DNA of 32,666 bases from a virus. The stretch spans positions 1 to 32,666 of the IMG/VR virus record IMGVR_UViG_3300021087_000905. One strand, 5' to 3'. The notes beneath the pieces are model-generated. The model did not search any database and was not told where the DNA came from. It saw only the letters and a list, made by a program, of their open reading frames with translations. The position numbers and the translations under genes were made by a program. Position 1 is the first letter of the stretch. Each line of letters starts with the position of its first letter. Shown here piece after piece: positions 1-6,673 of this stretch.

Positions 1-205
1 CTACGAAAATGAAGAAAATTTCCAAGAGAAAGTTTCTACATTGAAAGAAGCATACTTCAAAGGTGAAAAGCTTGAAGCTGTCTCTGATGAAAGTAATGTG
101 GCTTCAGCCGATGCCGATTTCGGTTCTCAGGAAGAAACTCCTGTAGATCCAGGCATGGCTAAATATACTGCCGCAATTAATAAATTTGCTAAGTTAGATA
201 ATTAA
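1..205 (+). CDS. 22: Prohead core scaffold protein, C-terminal end (gp22-like), partial
   Basis: The reading frame is open from the window edge (first full codon at base 2) to a TAA at 203-205 and gives the last 67 residues. The stretch is acidic and Lys/Glu-rich, ends in KFAKLDN, and lies just upstream of the major capsid gene, where T4-like phages place the internal scaffold gene 22. Scaffold proteins fill the prohead core and are degraded by the gp21 protease. The call rests mainly on position, because this C-terminal stretch is short and weakly conserved. The start lies outside the window. Confidence 0.65.
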   Translation, partial: YENEENFQEKVSTLKEAYFKGEKLEAVSDESNVASADADFGSQEETPVDPGMAKYTAAINKFAKLDN

Positions 206-234
206 TTTAGTAATTTAAACGGGGAAATAAACAA

Positions 235-1590
235 ATGTTTATGTCAGAAAACCTTCAAGAAAAATGGAAGCCAGTACTTGAGCATCCCGATCTTCCAAAG
301 ATCGAAGATAGCTACAAGAGAGCTGTTACTTCTGTAATACTTGAAAACCAAGAACGCGCAATAAGCGAAGAAAGAGGTGCTTTAAACGAAGCATTTGGTG
401 ACGGTCAAGGAACTGTTGCAGGTGATCCAGGTGGATTCTCTGCTACGGCTGCTAACTGGGATCCAATTCTTATCTCATTAGTTCGTAGAGCAATGCCAAA
501 CTTGGTAGCATATGATATTTGTGGTGTACAACCAATGACTGGACCTACAGGTCTTATCTTCGCGATGAAGGCAAGATATGTAGATGACAGTTCAGCAGTC
601 GCAAGAACAGAAGCTCTGTTCAACGAAGCTGATACTGACTTCTCTGGTTCTGGTACTCACGCAGGAACTGATCCATTTGCATCAGGTTCTGCAAACACCG
701 CAATTCAAACAGGCTACACAACAGGTGCTGGTGATACTACTGCTACTGCAGAGAAAGATTCATCTATCGCTGAAATGTCGTTCACGATTGAAAAAGCTAC
801 AGTTACCGCGAAAAGCAGAGCGCTTAAAGCTGAGTATACTATAGAACTTGCGCAAGACCTTAAAGCGATTCATGGCCTTGATGCTGAAACTGAACTTGCT
901 AACATCCTATCTGGTGAAATCCTAGCGGAAATCAACAGAGAAGTTGTAAGAACAGTTAATGATCAAGCTAAGATCGAAGGTGTTGCCTCAGAAAGTAACC
1001 TAACTGGTACTTCTGTAAACGGACAATTTAACCTAGATGTTGATTCATCAGGTAGATGGTCAGTTGAAAAATTCAAAGGTCTTATGTACCACATTGAAAG
1101 AAATGCTAATGTTATAGCACGACAAACAAGAAGAGGTAAAGGTAACTTTATCCTATGTTCTAGTGATGTAGCGTCTGCACTTGCAATGGCTGGTGTACTA
1201 GACTATGCTCCAGCATTATCAACTAATTTATCAGTTGATGACACTGGAAACACTTTTGCTGGTGTCTTAAATGGCAGCATGAAAGTGTATATCGACCCAT
1301 ATTACGCGAGTGCGTCTACAAGACCTACTGGTGTAACAGCTGGTGAAGGCTATGTAACAGTTGGATACAGAGGATCAAATCCGTTTGATGCTGGTGTGTT
1401 CTATTGTCCATATGTCCCACTACAAATGGTGAGAGCAGTTGGTGAAAACACTTTCCAACCGAAAGTGGCTTTCAAAACTAGATACGGAATGGTAAGTAAT
1501 CCATATGTTGGCTCAACGCCTGCTAATGGTTTAGCTGCGACAAGCACTAACTCTTACTACAGAAGTTTCGAAGTTTTAAACTTACTGTAA
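235..1590 (+). CDS. 23: Major capsid protein precursor (gp23)
   Basis: This 451-residue protein is the main shell subunit of the phage head. Residues 80-110 carry the gp23 signature (VRRAMPNLVAYDICGVQPM then TGPTG), very close to T4 gp23. A likely prohead protease site is LNE|A at residues 50-53, matching the (L/I)xE consensus used by gp21, so the mature protein would start near Ala53. It is shorter than T4 gp23 (521 residues). GGGG at 221-224 lies upstream of two in-frame ATGs (235 and 241); the first is used here, and the second would be removed with the propeptide anyway. A strong terminator follows. No separate gp24 vertex gene follows, unlike in T4. Confidence 0.97.
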   Translation: MFMSENLQEKWKPVLEHPDLPKIEDSYKRAVTSVILENQERAISEERGALNEAFGDGQGTVAGDPGGFSATAANWDPILISLVRRAMPNLVAYDICGVQPMTGPTGLIFAMKARYVDDSSAVARTEALFNEADTDFSGSGTHAGTDPFASGSANTAIQTGYTTGAGDTTATAEKDSSIAEMSFTIEKATVTAKSRALKAEYTIELAQDLKAIHGLDAETELANILSGEILAEINREVVRTVNDQAKIEGVASESNLTGTSVNGQFNLDVDSSGRWSVEKFKGLMYHIERNANVIARQTRRGKGNFILCSSDVASALAMAGVLDYAPALSTNLSVDDTGNTFAGVLNGSMKVYIDPYYASASTRPTGVTAGEGYVTVGYRGSNPFDAGVFYCPYVPLQMVRAVGENTFQPKVAFKTRYGMVSNPYVGSTPANGLAATSTNSYYRSFEVLNLL

Positions 1591-1612
1591 AATCTAAATC
1601 ATAACTGATTTC

Positions 1613-1640
1613 AAAGAGCCCCTCGGGGCTCTTTTTTTTT
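1613..1640 (+). terminator. Rho-independent terminator after the capsid gene
   Basis: A 9-bp stem pairs 1613-1621 (AAAGAGCCC) with 1626-1634 (GGGCTCTTT) around a four-base loop and runs into a T tract to 1640. It lies 22 bases past the capsid stop codon and should separate capsid transcription from the gene at 1705. Confidence 0.95.
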
Positions 1641-1642
1641 GT

Positions 1643-1650
1643 TATAAATA
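1643..1650 (+). promoter_or_regulatory. T4-type late promoter
   Basis: TATAAATA exactly matches the T4 late promoter -10 core read by the gp55 sigma factor, and a gene 55 homologue lies in this window. It sits just behind the terminator and about 55 bases before the start of the gene at 1705, which also has a strong Shine-Dalgarno site. No -35 element is needed for this class. Confidence 0.75.
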
Positions 1651-1704
1651 TAAGTAGAGAAGTCAAAAGGACAACTCATACACACATACACACAGGAGGA
1701 TATC

Positions 1705-1920
1705 ATGTCCGATAACAAATCAGGGTTCGAAATCAGAGCCGATTTACTAAATCAAGCACAAGGTCTTTTGGAAGGAAACTACCAAAGAGAAGTTGATGCT
1801 ATATTCATGCATAACGATAATTTCCCTAACGATAAAAAAGCTTTGCCGTTAAGAGAGATTGTTGGTGATGATGTTATTACAGTTGCTAGACAACTTAATG
1901 AATTTGTCAACGAAAAGTAA
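1705..1920 (+). CDS. Small conserved phage protein of unknown function
   Basis: This 71-residue soluble protein is not assigned to a family. It is charged, has no membrane segment or cysteines, and looks mainly helical. Its start is secure: a near-perfect Shine-Dalgarno sequence (AGGAGG at about 1694-1699) precedes the ATG, the strongest ribosome site in the window. A late promoter (1643) in front and a terminator hairpin (1933-1956) behind make it a single-gene late unit. That points to a protein made in quantity late in infection, perhaps a virion or assembly component, but this is inference from context. Confidence 0.8.
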   Translation: MSDNKSGFEIRADLLNQAQGLLEGNYQREVDAIFMHNDNFPNDKKALPLREIVGDDVITVARQLNEFVNEK

Positions 1921-1932
1921 ATTTTCAAAAGG

Positions 1933-1956
1933 AGAGAGGGTGTATACCCTCTCTTT
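1933..1956 (+). terminator. Hairpin terminator
   Basis: A 9-bp stem (1933-1941 AGAGAGGGT with 1946-1954 ACCCTCTCT) has a four-base loop and a short T run. It ends the transcript of the 1705 gene and directly precedes the late promoter of the iscU-like gene. The T run is short, so termination may be partial. Confidence 0.75.
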
Positions 1957-1958
1957 GT

Positions 1959-1966
1959 TATAAATA
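1959..1966 (+). promoter_or_regulatory. T4-type late promoter directly on the iscU start codon
   Basis: TATAAATAC matches the late consensus. In T4 the TATAAATA box spans about -13 to -6, which puts +1 at base 1972, the A of the iscU-like ATG. The message would then be leaderless, and no Shine-Dalgarno site is present between box and ATG. Confidence 0.7.
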
Positions 1967-1971
1967 CTAAT

Positions 1972-2370
1972 ATGGCATACAGTAAAGAAGTAGTAGAGAG
2001 ATTTGAAAGTGTTCTCAAAAATCCAGAAAAACATTCAGTTGGAAGATTTGATCCTAATGACCCTAATGTGGTATCAGGGATGGTAGGAGCTCCATCATGT
2101 GGAGATGTGATGAAATTGGATATGAAATTGGACATAGACGGATTGATAGAAGATGTTAAATTTAAAACTTATGGTTGTGGGTCTGCTATTGCAAGTTCTA
2201 GTTTGTTTGTTGATATGCTTAAAGGCAGAACAATAGAAGAAGCAAGACAGATTAAAGACAAAGATATTGCAGAAATTTTAGATTTACCACCTATTAAATT
2301 ACATTGTTCAGTTTTAGCAGAAGAAGCTATTACTAAAGCAATTGAAGATTGGGATATAAAACATAAATAG
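1972..2370 (+). CDS. iscU: IscU-like Fe-S cluster assembly scaffold
   Basis: This full-length 132-residue IscU homologue would assemble [2Fe-2S] clusters on three cysteines for transfer to client proteins. All ligands are present: C43 (PSCGD), C69 (YGCGSAIASSS) and C112 (LHCSVLAEEAI). The conserved Asp45 and the chaperone-binding motif LPPIK (105-109; LPPVK in bacterial IscU, bound by HscA) are intact, so it looks functional and able to use host HscA/HscB. There is a small insertion near residues 12-20 compared with E. coli IscU. No cysteine desulfurase is in the window, so sulfur would come from host IscS/SufS. It sits alone between structural genes, on a late promoter. An A-type carrier gene lies at 5762. 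Confidence 0.95.
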   Translation: MAYSKEVVERFESVLKNPEKHSVGRFDPNDPNVVSGMVGAPSCGDVMKLDMKLDIDGLIEDVKFKTYGCGSAIASSSLFVDMLKGRTIEEARQIKDKDIAEILDLPPIKLHCSVLAEEAITKAIEDWDIKHK

Positions 2371-2374
2371 TAAT

Positions 2375-2554
2375 ATGAAAGAAAAAAAGTTCAAATTAAT
2401 AAATACTTTTGATAGTTTTTGTTCAAGAATGTGGCTAGACTATGAAGATGAACATATAACAAATCCAAATAGGTTAAATTTTGAAGAATATAAAGAAAGA
2501 TGGCACGATTGGTTATTAGAAAAATGGCAAAACAGAGATTATAATAATGAATAA
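2375..2554 (+). CDS. Small acidic-aromatic protein, unknown
   Basis: This 59-residue ORF starts at ATG 2375, four bases after the iscU stop. It is rich in Trp, Asp and Glu with a WHDWLLEKWQ stretch near the C terminus. I recognise no family and see no membrane segment. It overlaps the next small ORF by 8 bases, a coupling typical of real phage genes, and fills an otherwise empty gap. There is no good Shine-Dalgarno site. Confidence 0.6.
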   Translation: MKEKKFKLINTFDSFCSRMWLDYEDEHITNPNRLNFEEYKERWHDWLLEKWQNRDYNNE

Positions 2555-2687
2555 TGAAGAACTGTATGTAGAATCTGAAACACAAGATCATGAATATCAA
2601 GGTTGGTTTTATCATTACCCAACTAAAAAATTTTATAGATGGAATGACCTACCATGGGGAATAGAGGAAGAAGATGGCGACAGCTAA
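2547..2687 (+). CDS. Small aromatic-rich protein, unknown
   Basis: This 46-residue ORF overlaps the end of the previous ORF (8 bases) and the start of the tail-tube-like gene (14 bases). The motif GWFYHYPTKKFYRW (19-32) is strongly aromatic and looks like a small beta-hairpin or binding surface. The tail is acidic. Function is unknown. The double overlap and clear composition support it as a gene. Confidence 0.6.
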   Translation: MNNEELYVESETQDHEYQGWFYHYPTKKFYRWNDLPWGIEEEDGDS

Positions 2688-3234
2688 TTGGCAATCAGAC
2701 CAACCAACAAATTTAAACTATTTGTCTCCAATTAATTTTGATTTAATAATATCGAAATTACCAAAGACAAGATATTTTTGTACAGGTGTAAATATACCTT
2801 CAATTAATTTTAGTGAAGCTTTAATGGATACTAAGTTAGCAATTCAATCAACATTACCTGGTGATAAAATAACTTTTGACCCATTAACAGTAAAATTTGT
2901 TGTAGATGAAGATATGAAAAATTATCAAGAAATCTTTGATTGGATTATGGCATTAGGACCAGGTATTGACCCAGCAGATTTTAGAGCACTAACAGGCCAA
3001 ACTGGAACAGGAATTTCATTAGCAACGAAAGGTGATAATCTAGAAATGTATTCAGATGCAACTCTTATGATTAATACATCATCTAATAATGCTAATATAG
3101 AAATCAATTTTGTTGATTGTTTTCCGACAAGTTTAGGTGCTATTGATTTTACAACTGATACATCGGATGTAGCATATGCACAATGTGATTTAACTTTGAG
3201 ATACACTTATTACACAATAAAACCCAGTAGTTAA
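2674..3234 (+). CDS. Tail tube-fold structural protein (T4 gp19-like superfamily)
   Basis: This 186-residue protein has the layout of T4-type tail tube or tube-initiator proteins: an N-terminal segment, NFDLIISKLP (about 21-30), a FxCxGVNIPS strand, a GDKITFDPLTVKFVVDED block (about 64-81), a helix with YQEIFDWI, and a C-terminal strand with LTLRYTYYTIK. Marine T4-like phages carry such a protein beside uvsY, often listed as tail tube or baseplate. It could be the tube itself or a gp48/gp54-like baseplate protein; the sequence alone does not settle this. Its start overlaps the upstream small ORF. Confidence 0.7.
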   Translation: MATANWQSDQPTNLNYLSPINFDLIISKLPKTRYFCTGVNIPSINFSEALMDTKLAIQSTLPGDKITFDPLTVKFVVDEDMKNYQEIFDWIMALGPGIDPADFRALTGQTGTGISLATKGDNLEMYSDATLMINTSSNNANIEINFVDCFPTSLGAIDFTTDTSDVAYAQCDLTLRYTYYTIKPSS

Positions 3235-3262
3235 TTGACTTTTCAGCGAAAGCTGTTATAAT
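3235..3262 (+). promoter_or_regulatory. Sigma70-type promoter with spacer palindrome, uvsY
   Basis: TTGACT (3235-3240), a 16-base spacer and TATAAT (3257-3262) preceded by TGT (extended -10). The spacer holds the inverted repeat CAGC-GAAA-GCTG (3244-3255), three bases after the -35. Promoters at 6084 and 19048 have the same arrangement. The expected transcription start falls within a base of the uvsY ATG at 3270, so the message has essentially no leader. Confidence 0.85.
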
Positions 3263-3269
3263 ATATAGT

Positions 3270-3722
3270 ATGAATAATAAAAATTTAACTGAAATCCAGG
3301 AGATGTGGAAAAAGGATTGTCTAATTGATGACATAGAATTAGATGCTTCTTCACTAAATGTTCCTAAACTACACGCAAAGTATAGTGAAATTCTTTCTAA
3401 TCAAAAACTAATTCAAATACGATACGAAAGTAAATTAAAAGTTTTACAAAAAGACAAATGGCTTTGGTATACAGGTAAATTAAGTCAAGACGAAATACAA
3501 CAAAAGAATTGGGATTATGACCCATTTAATGGCCTTACGATACTGAAATCAGATTATGATAAATTTTTTGGTGCAGATAAGGATATCCAACAAGCAATCG
3601 AAAAAATGGAATATTGTAAAATAGTGGTTGAATACTTACAAGATATAGTATCTCAACTCACATGGAGACATCAAACAATAAAGAATATTATAGAATGGCG
3701 AAAGTTTATGGCAGGCTCGTAA
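3270..3722 (+). CDS. uvsY: UvsY recombination mediator
   Basis: UvsY loads the UvsX recombinase onto gp32-covered single-stranded DNA. The 150-residue product aligns along its length with T4 UvsY: an N-terminal EIQEMWKKDCLIDD segment against T4 DLQEELKKDVFIDS, a central charged part, the ADKDI block (about residues 109-113), and a C-terminal helix ending in EWRKFMAGS (T4 DMRAFEAGK). It starts directly at the palindromic promoter and overlaps uvsW by 28 bases if uvsW starts at 3695. UvsX is not in the window. Confidence 0.92.
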   Translation: MNNKNLTEIQEMWKKDCLIDDIELDASSLNVPKLHAKYSEILSNQKLIQIRYESKLKVLQKDKWLWYTGKLSQDEIQQKNWDYDPFNGLTILKSDYDKFFGADKDIQQAIEKMEYCKIVVEYLQDIVSQLTWRHQTIKNIIEWRKFMAGS

Positions 3723-5173
3723 TAGATAAACTAGACGAAGTTTATTTATCAGTTTCAACAGAAGATTCAATACGAAAGGAATTATCAGAATTTTTTAAAT
3801 TCAAAGTTCCTGGTGCCGAATTTATACCTGCAGTTCGAAAACGATTTTGGGACGGTTATATCAGACTGTTTCATCTTAATAAAAATCAAATCTACCTGGG
3901 ACTATACCCATATCTCAAAGAATTTTGTGAAGAACGAAATTATGAGATAGAAGGGTATGAGCCTGAAACAGATATTTTTACAATAGAACGATATGAAGAA
4001 ATAGTTAAAGATATTCCTTTAGAACTTAGAGATTACCAGAAAGAAGCTGTAGCTTACGCAGCACATAATCAAAAATGTATATTAGTATCTCCAACAGCTT
4101 CTGGAAAATCATTAATGATATACAGTCTTATACGATATAACTTTCTTAAAAAGAACGGAAAAGCTCTTATTATTGTTCCTACAACATCATTAGTAGAACA
4201 AATGACTAAAGACTTTAAAGATTATGGTTTCAAAGGTAATGTAGCTAAACTGTATGGTGGTAATAAAGATTATGATAATGCACCAATAGTTATAACAACT
4301 TGGCAGACAATGATGCGAATGCCTGTGAGTTTTGGAAATCAATTTGGAATGGTAGTTGGTGATGAAGCTCATTTATTTCAAGCTAAATCTCTTACAAAAA
4401 TTATGGAATCATTAACAGAAGTTAAATATAAGATCGGAACTACAGGTACATTACAAGACACACAAACACATAAACTTCAATTAGAAGGTATGTTTGGACC
4501 AGCTTATTTTGTTACAACATCAAAAGAACTCATGGATGAAGGTACATTAGCTCAACTAGATATCAAAGCATTAGTATTAGCATATTGTGATGAAGAAAGA
4601 AAACTAGTTAGTAAAATGACTTATCAAGAAGAAATGGATTGGATAGTTAGAAACCCGAAAAGAAATAATTTTATAAAGAATTTAGTTAATGGGTTAGATG
4701 GTAATACACTAGTATTATTTCAATTTGTAGAAAAACATGGTAGACCATTGTATAGTTCTTTTTCTGAATTGTTTGCTAATGATTCAACTAAAAGAAAATG
4801 TTTCTTTGTCTTTGGTGGAACTGATGCATTAGATAGAGAAAAGGTCAGAGAAATTGTTGAGAAAGAAAACAATGCAGTGATAGTAGCTAGCTTCGGAACC
4901 TTCTCAACAGGAATTAATATTAAAAGATTACATAACATTGTATTCGCTTCTCCAAGTAAGAGTAGAATACGAAATTTACAATCAATAGGCAGGGGTCTTA
5001 GAAAGACAGATGATAAAGAAAATATAGTGTTATATGATATAGCTGATGATTTATCATGGAAGAAAAATACTAATTATACACTAAATCACTTCTCCGATCG
5101 TATAAATATCTATAGTACAGAGAGTTTTAATTACGAAATTCATTCAGTAAGGATCCCAAAATGCCATACATAG
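3695..5173 (+). CDS. uvsW: UvsW ATP-dependent helicase
   Basis: This is an SF2 RNA-DNA and DNA helicase that unwinds R-loops and branched recombination intermediates and helps switch T4-type replication from origin to recombination mode. The N-terminal domain (RKRFWDGYIRLF, like T4 NWDGRIRLL) is followed by a Q-like motif (LRDYQKEAV), Walker A SPTASGKS (about 4089-4112), DEAH (4361-4372), motif III TGT, and motif VI QSIGRGLRK (from about 4980). The frame is open from 3662; ATG 3695 gives an N terminus matching T4 UvsW and is preferred. It is 492 residues, close to T4 (about 500). The end overlaps the next gene by 13 bases. Confidence 0.95.
   Translation: MAKVYGRLVIDKLDEVYLSVSTEDSIRKELSEFFKFKVPGAEFIPAVRKRFWDGYIRLFHLNKNQIYLGLYPYLKEFCEERNYEIEGYEPETDIFTIERYEEIVKDIPLELRDYQKEAVAYAAHNQKCILVSPTASGKSLMIYSLIRYNFLKKNGKALIIVPTTSLVEQMTKDFKDYGFKGNVAKLYGGNKDYDNAPIVITTWQTMMRMPVSFGNQFGMVVGDEAHLFQAKSLTKIMESLTEVKYKIGTTGTLQDTQTHKLQLEGMFGPAYFVTTSKELMDEGTLAQLDIKALVLAYCDEERKLVSKMTYQEEMDWIVRNPKRNNFIKNLVNGLDGNTLVLFQFVEKHGRPLYSSFSELFANDSTKRKCFFVFGGTDALDREKVREIVEKENNAVIVASFGTFSTGINIKRLHNIVFASPSKSRIRNLQSIGRGLRKTDDKENIVLYDIADDLSWKKNTNYTLNHFSDRINIYSTESFNYEIHSVRIPKCHT
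5101..5108 (+). promoter_or_regulatory. Possible late promoter inside the uvsW end
   Basis: TATAAATA occurs 53 bases before the ATG of the gene at 5161, inside the uvsW coding sequence. It could give late expression of that gene and the IscA-like gene, but in AT-rich coding DNA a chance match is possible. Confidence 0.35.
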
Positions 5174-5661
5174 ACGATAATACAAAATACGAATTTGTAA
5201 AATTTAAAGATGGGAAAGAAGTGTTTGCAATGGTAAGAGAAGCTAATGGTGATTTGGAACTTCATTTCCCTATGAATATTAACTTAGCTCCAGCAATGAC
5301 TGGTGGAGTTCTTGTAAATTTAGGCCCTTATATTCCATTCACAACAGAAGATAGTATTAGAGTAGAAAAGACAGCTGTTCTTTTTAGAACAAGTATTAAT
5401 AAGAAATTTATAGATTTTTATGACGAAGCCTGTACAGCTTGGCTAAACATAAGAGATAATGATAAAATTGATATCAAATCAAGTAGACAAGTATTTGAAG
5501 AATCAAAGCATCTAATGGATGAATTTATGAGAAGAAAGTTTGATCAAAGAGATATGAATTTTCGTGATGAACTAGATGAGGTATTAGAAGAATATGAGGA
5601 ACAAAAGTATCTAGAAAAGGGTCAAGATGATGGTCCGGGACCAGATGATACGATACATTAA
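5161..5661 (+). CDS. Conserved phage protein with Sm-like N-terminal half, unknown
   Basis: This 166-residue protein overlaps the uvsW end by 13 bases. Residues 8-90 look like a small all-beta barrel (FVKFKDGKEVFAMV, then a Pro/Gly segment, PFTTEDSIRVEKTAVLF), in the style of Sm/Lsm-like phage proteins. The rest is a charged helical tail (about 95-150) ending in a disordered GQDDGPGPDD stretch. The 94-residue protein at 8905 seems to share the beta part. RNA binding is possible by analogy, but nothing here proves it. No enzyme motif is seen. Confidence 0.75.
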   Translation: MPYIDDNTKYEFVKFKDGKEVFAMVREANGDLELHFPMNINLAPAMTGGVLVNLGPYIPFTTEDSIRVEKTAVLFRTSINKKFIDFYDEACTAWLNIRDNDKIDIKSSRQVFEESKHLMDEFMRRKFDQRDMNFRDELDEVLEEYEEQKYLEKGQDDGPGPDDTIH

Positions 5662-5761
5662 TAGTATATATTCTTTTTTCCCAATACTACATATTTATTT
5701 TAACACGCGAATGCTAATCGGTCAAGGAAAAAATAGTAAAAAAGTAAAAATAATTTAAAAA

Positions 5762-6076
5762 ATGATAAATTTAACAAATAATGCGATAAAAAAATTACAA
5801 GAGTTTGTAACACCGGAAGAAGTCATTAGAATTGGCGTTGAGGGTGGTGGTTGTGCAGGATTCCAGTATAAATTTGGTTTAGTACCAATAGCTGATACTT
5901 TTCCAGATGATACTGTTATTGAAGAAGAAGGTGTAAAAGTTCATGTTGATGCTATTAGTTTAGAATATCTTAAAGATTGTGAAATTGATTATGAAGAATC
6001 TACATTTGCATCAACTTTTAAAATAAGAAATCCAGATGCTAAGACTACATGCGGTTGTGGAGAGAGTTGGAATTAA
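5762..6076 (+). CDS. A-type Fe-S cluster carrier (IscA/ErpA family)
   Basis: This 104-residue protein takes Fe-S clusters from a scaffold and passes them to target enzymes. The three ligand cysteines of the family are present: C31 in GGGCAGFQY and the C-terminal pair C97 and C99 in TTCGCGESW. An extra C73 is not a family ligand. Length and spacing match bacterial IscA/ErpA. The 100 bases upstream (5662-5761) contain no clear Shine-Dalgarno site and no clear promoter. With the IscU gene at 1972 it could form a partial Fe-S system. A-type carriers are known from marine T4-like phages; IscA and ErpA cannot be told apart here, so no symbol is given. Confidence 0.93.
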   Translation: MINLTNNAIKKLQEFVTPEEVIRIGVEGGGCAGFQYKFGLVPIADTFPDDTVIEEEGVKVHVDAISLEYLKDCEIDYEESTFASTFKIRNPDAKTTCGCGESWN

Positions 6077-6083
6077 TAAAACC

Positions 6084-6111
6084 TTGACAAATCAGCGTAT
6101 GCTGTTATAAT
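6084..6111 (+). promoter_or_regulatory. Sigma70-type promoter with spacer palindrome, gene 55
   Basis: TTGACA (6084-6089), 16-base spacer, TGT-TATAAT (6106-6111). The spacer palindrome CAGC-GTAT-GCTG (6093-6104) sits at the same offset as in the promoters at 3235 and 19048. The predicted start (+7 after the -10 box) is base 6118, the A of the gene 55 ATG, giving a leaderless message. Confidence 0.88.
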
Positions 6112-6117
6112 AATAAT

Positions 6118-6648
6118 ATGGCTAGAGAAAAAAGACAAACTAAAGCATCAGTTCATTATGTGAACAATAAAGAATTTACTGCAGCGATTATTAAACATAA
6201 TCACGCATGCAAAGATGCTCTTGCGAATGACGAAGAAAAACCAAGAGTTTCAGAATACATTGGAGAATGTATCTATAAAATAGCGACAAGATTATCAACT
6301 AAACCTAACTTTATTAACTATTCATATCGCGATGAAATGATATGTGATGGTATTGAAAACTGTTTACAGTATATTAATAATTTTAATGAAGAAAAATCAC
6401 AGAACGCGTTCGCGTATGTGACTCAAATAATCTATTTTGCCTTTTTGAGAAGAATTCACAAAGAGAAAAAACAAGCAGCAATCAAACAAAAAAGTATAGA
6501 AAATGCAGGATATTTGTTTGATACATTTGACACGATGGATGGTCAGGCTGCAGAACCAGGTATGAGTAATCAGTACATTGATTTTTTACAAGAAAATATG
6601 AATCCGATCAATTATACCCCTCGAGGTTCGAAGAAGAAAAAAACTTAA
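6118..6648 (+). CDS. 55: Late-transcription sigma factor gp55
   Basis: gp55 replaces the host sigma factor and directs RNA polymerase to TATAAATA late promoters together with gp33 and the gp45 clamp. The 176-residue product keeps the T4 gp55 pattern: YVNNKEFTAAI near the N terminus, YRDEMICDGIENCLQYINNF (the sigma region 2-like helix) and AFAYVTQIIYFAFLRRIHKEKK. The C terminus is basic (RGSKKKKT). It is transcribed from its own leaderless sigma70-type promoter, as expected for a regulator needed before late genes. The TATAAATA boxes in this window are its likely targets. gp33 was not found here. Confidence 0.95.
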   Translation: MAREKRQTKASVHYVNNKEFTAAIIKHNHACKDALANDEEKPRVSEYIGECIYKIATRLSTKPNFINYSYRDEMICDGIENCLQYINNFNEEKSQNAFAYVTQIIYFAFLRRIHKEKKQAAIKQKSIENAGYLFDTFDTMDGQAAEPGMSNQYIDFLQENMNPINYTPRGSKKKKT

Positions 6649-6673
6649 TTCAATTTTATATTATGGAGGACTT

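Noticed and set aside
5633-5645. Palindrome TGGTCCGGGACCA as a terminator
   Set aside because: It lies inside the coding sequence, has a one-base loop and no T tract follows directly.
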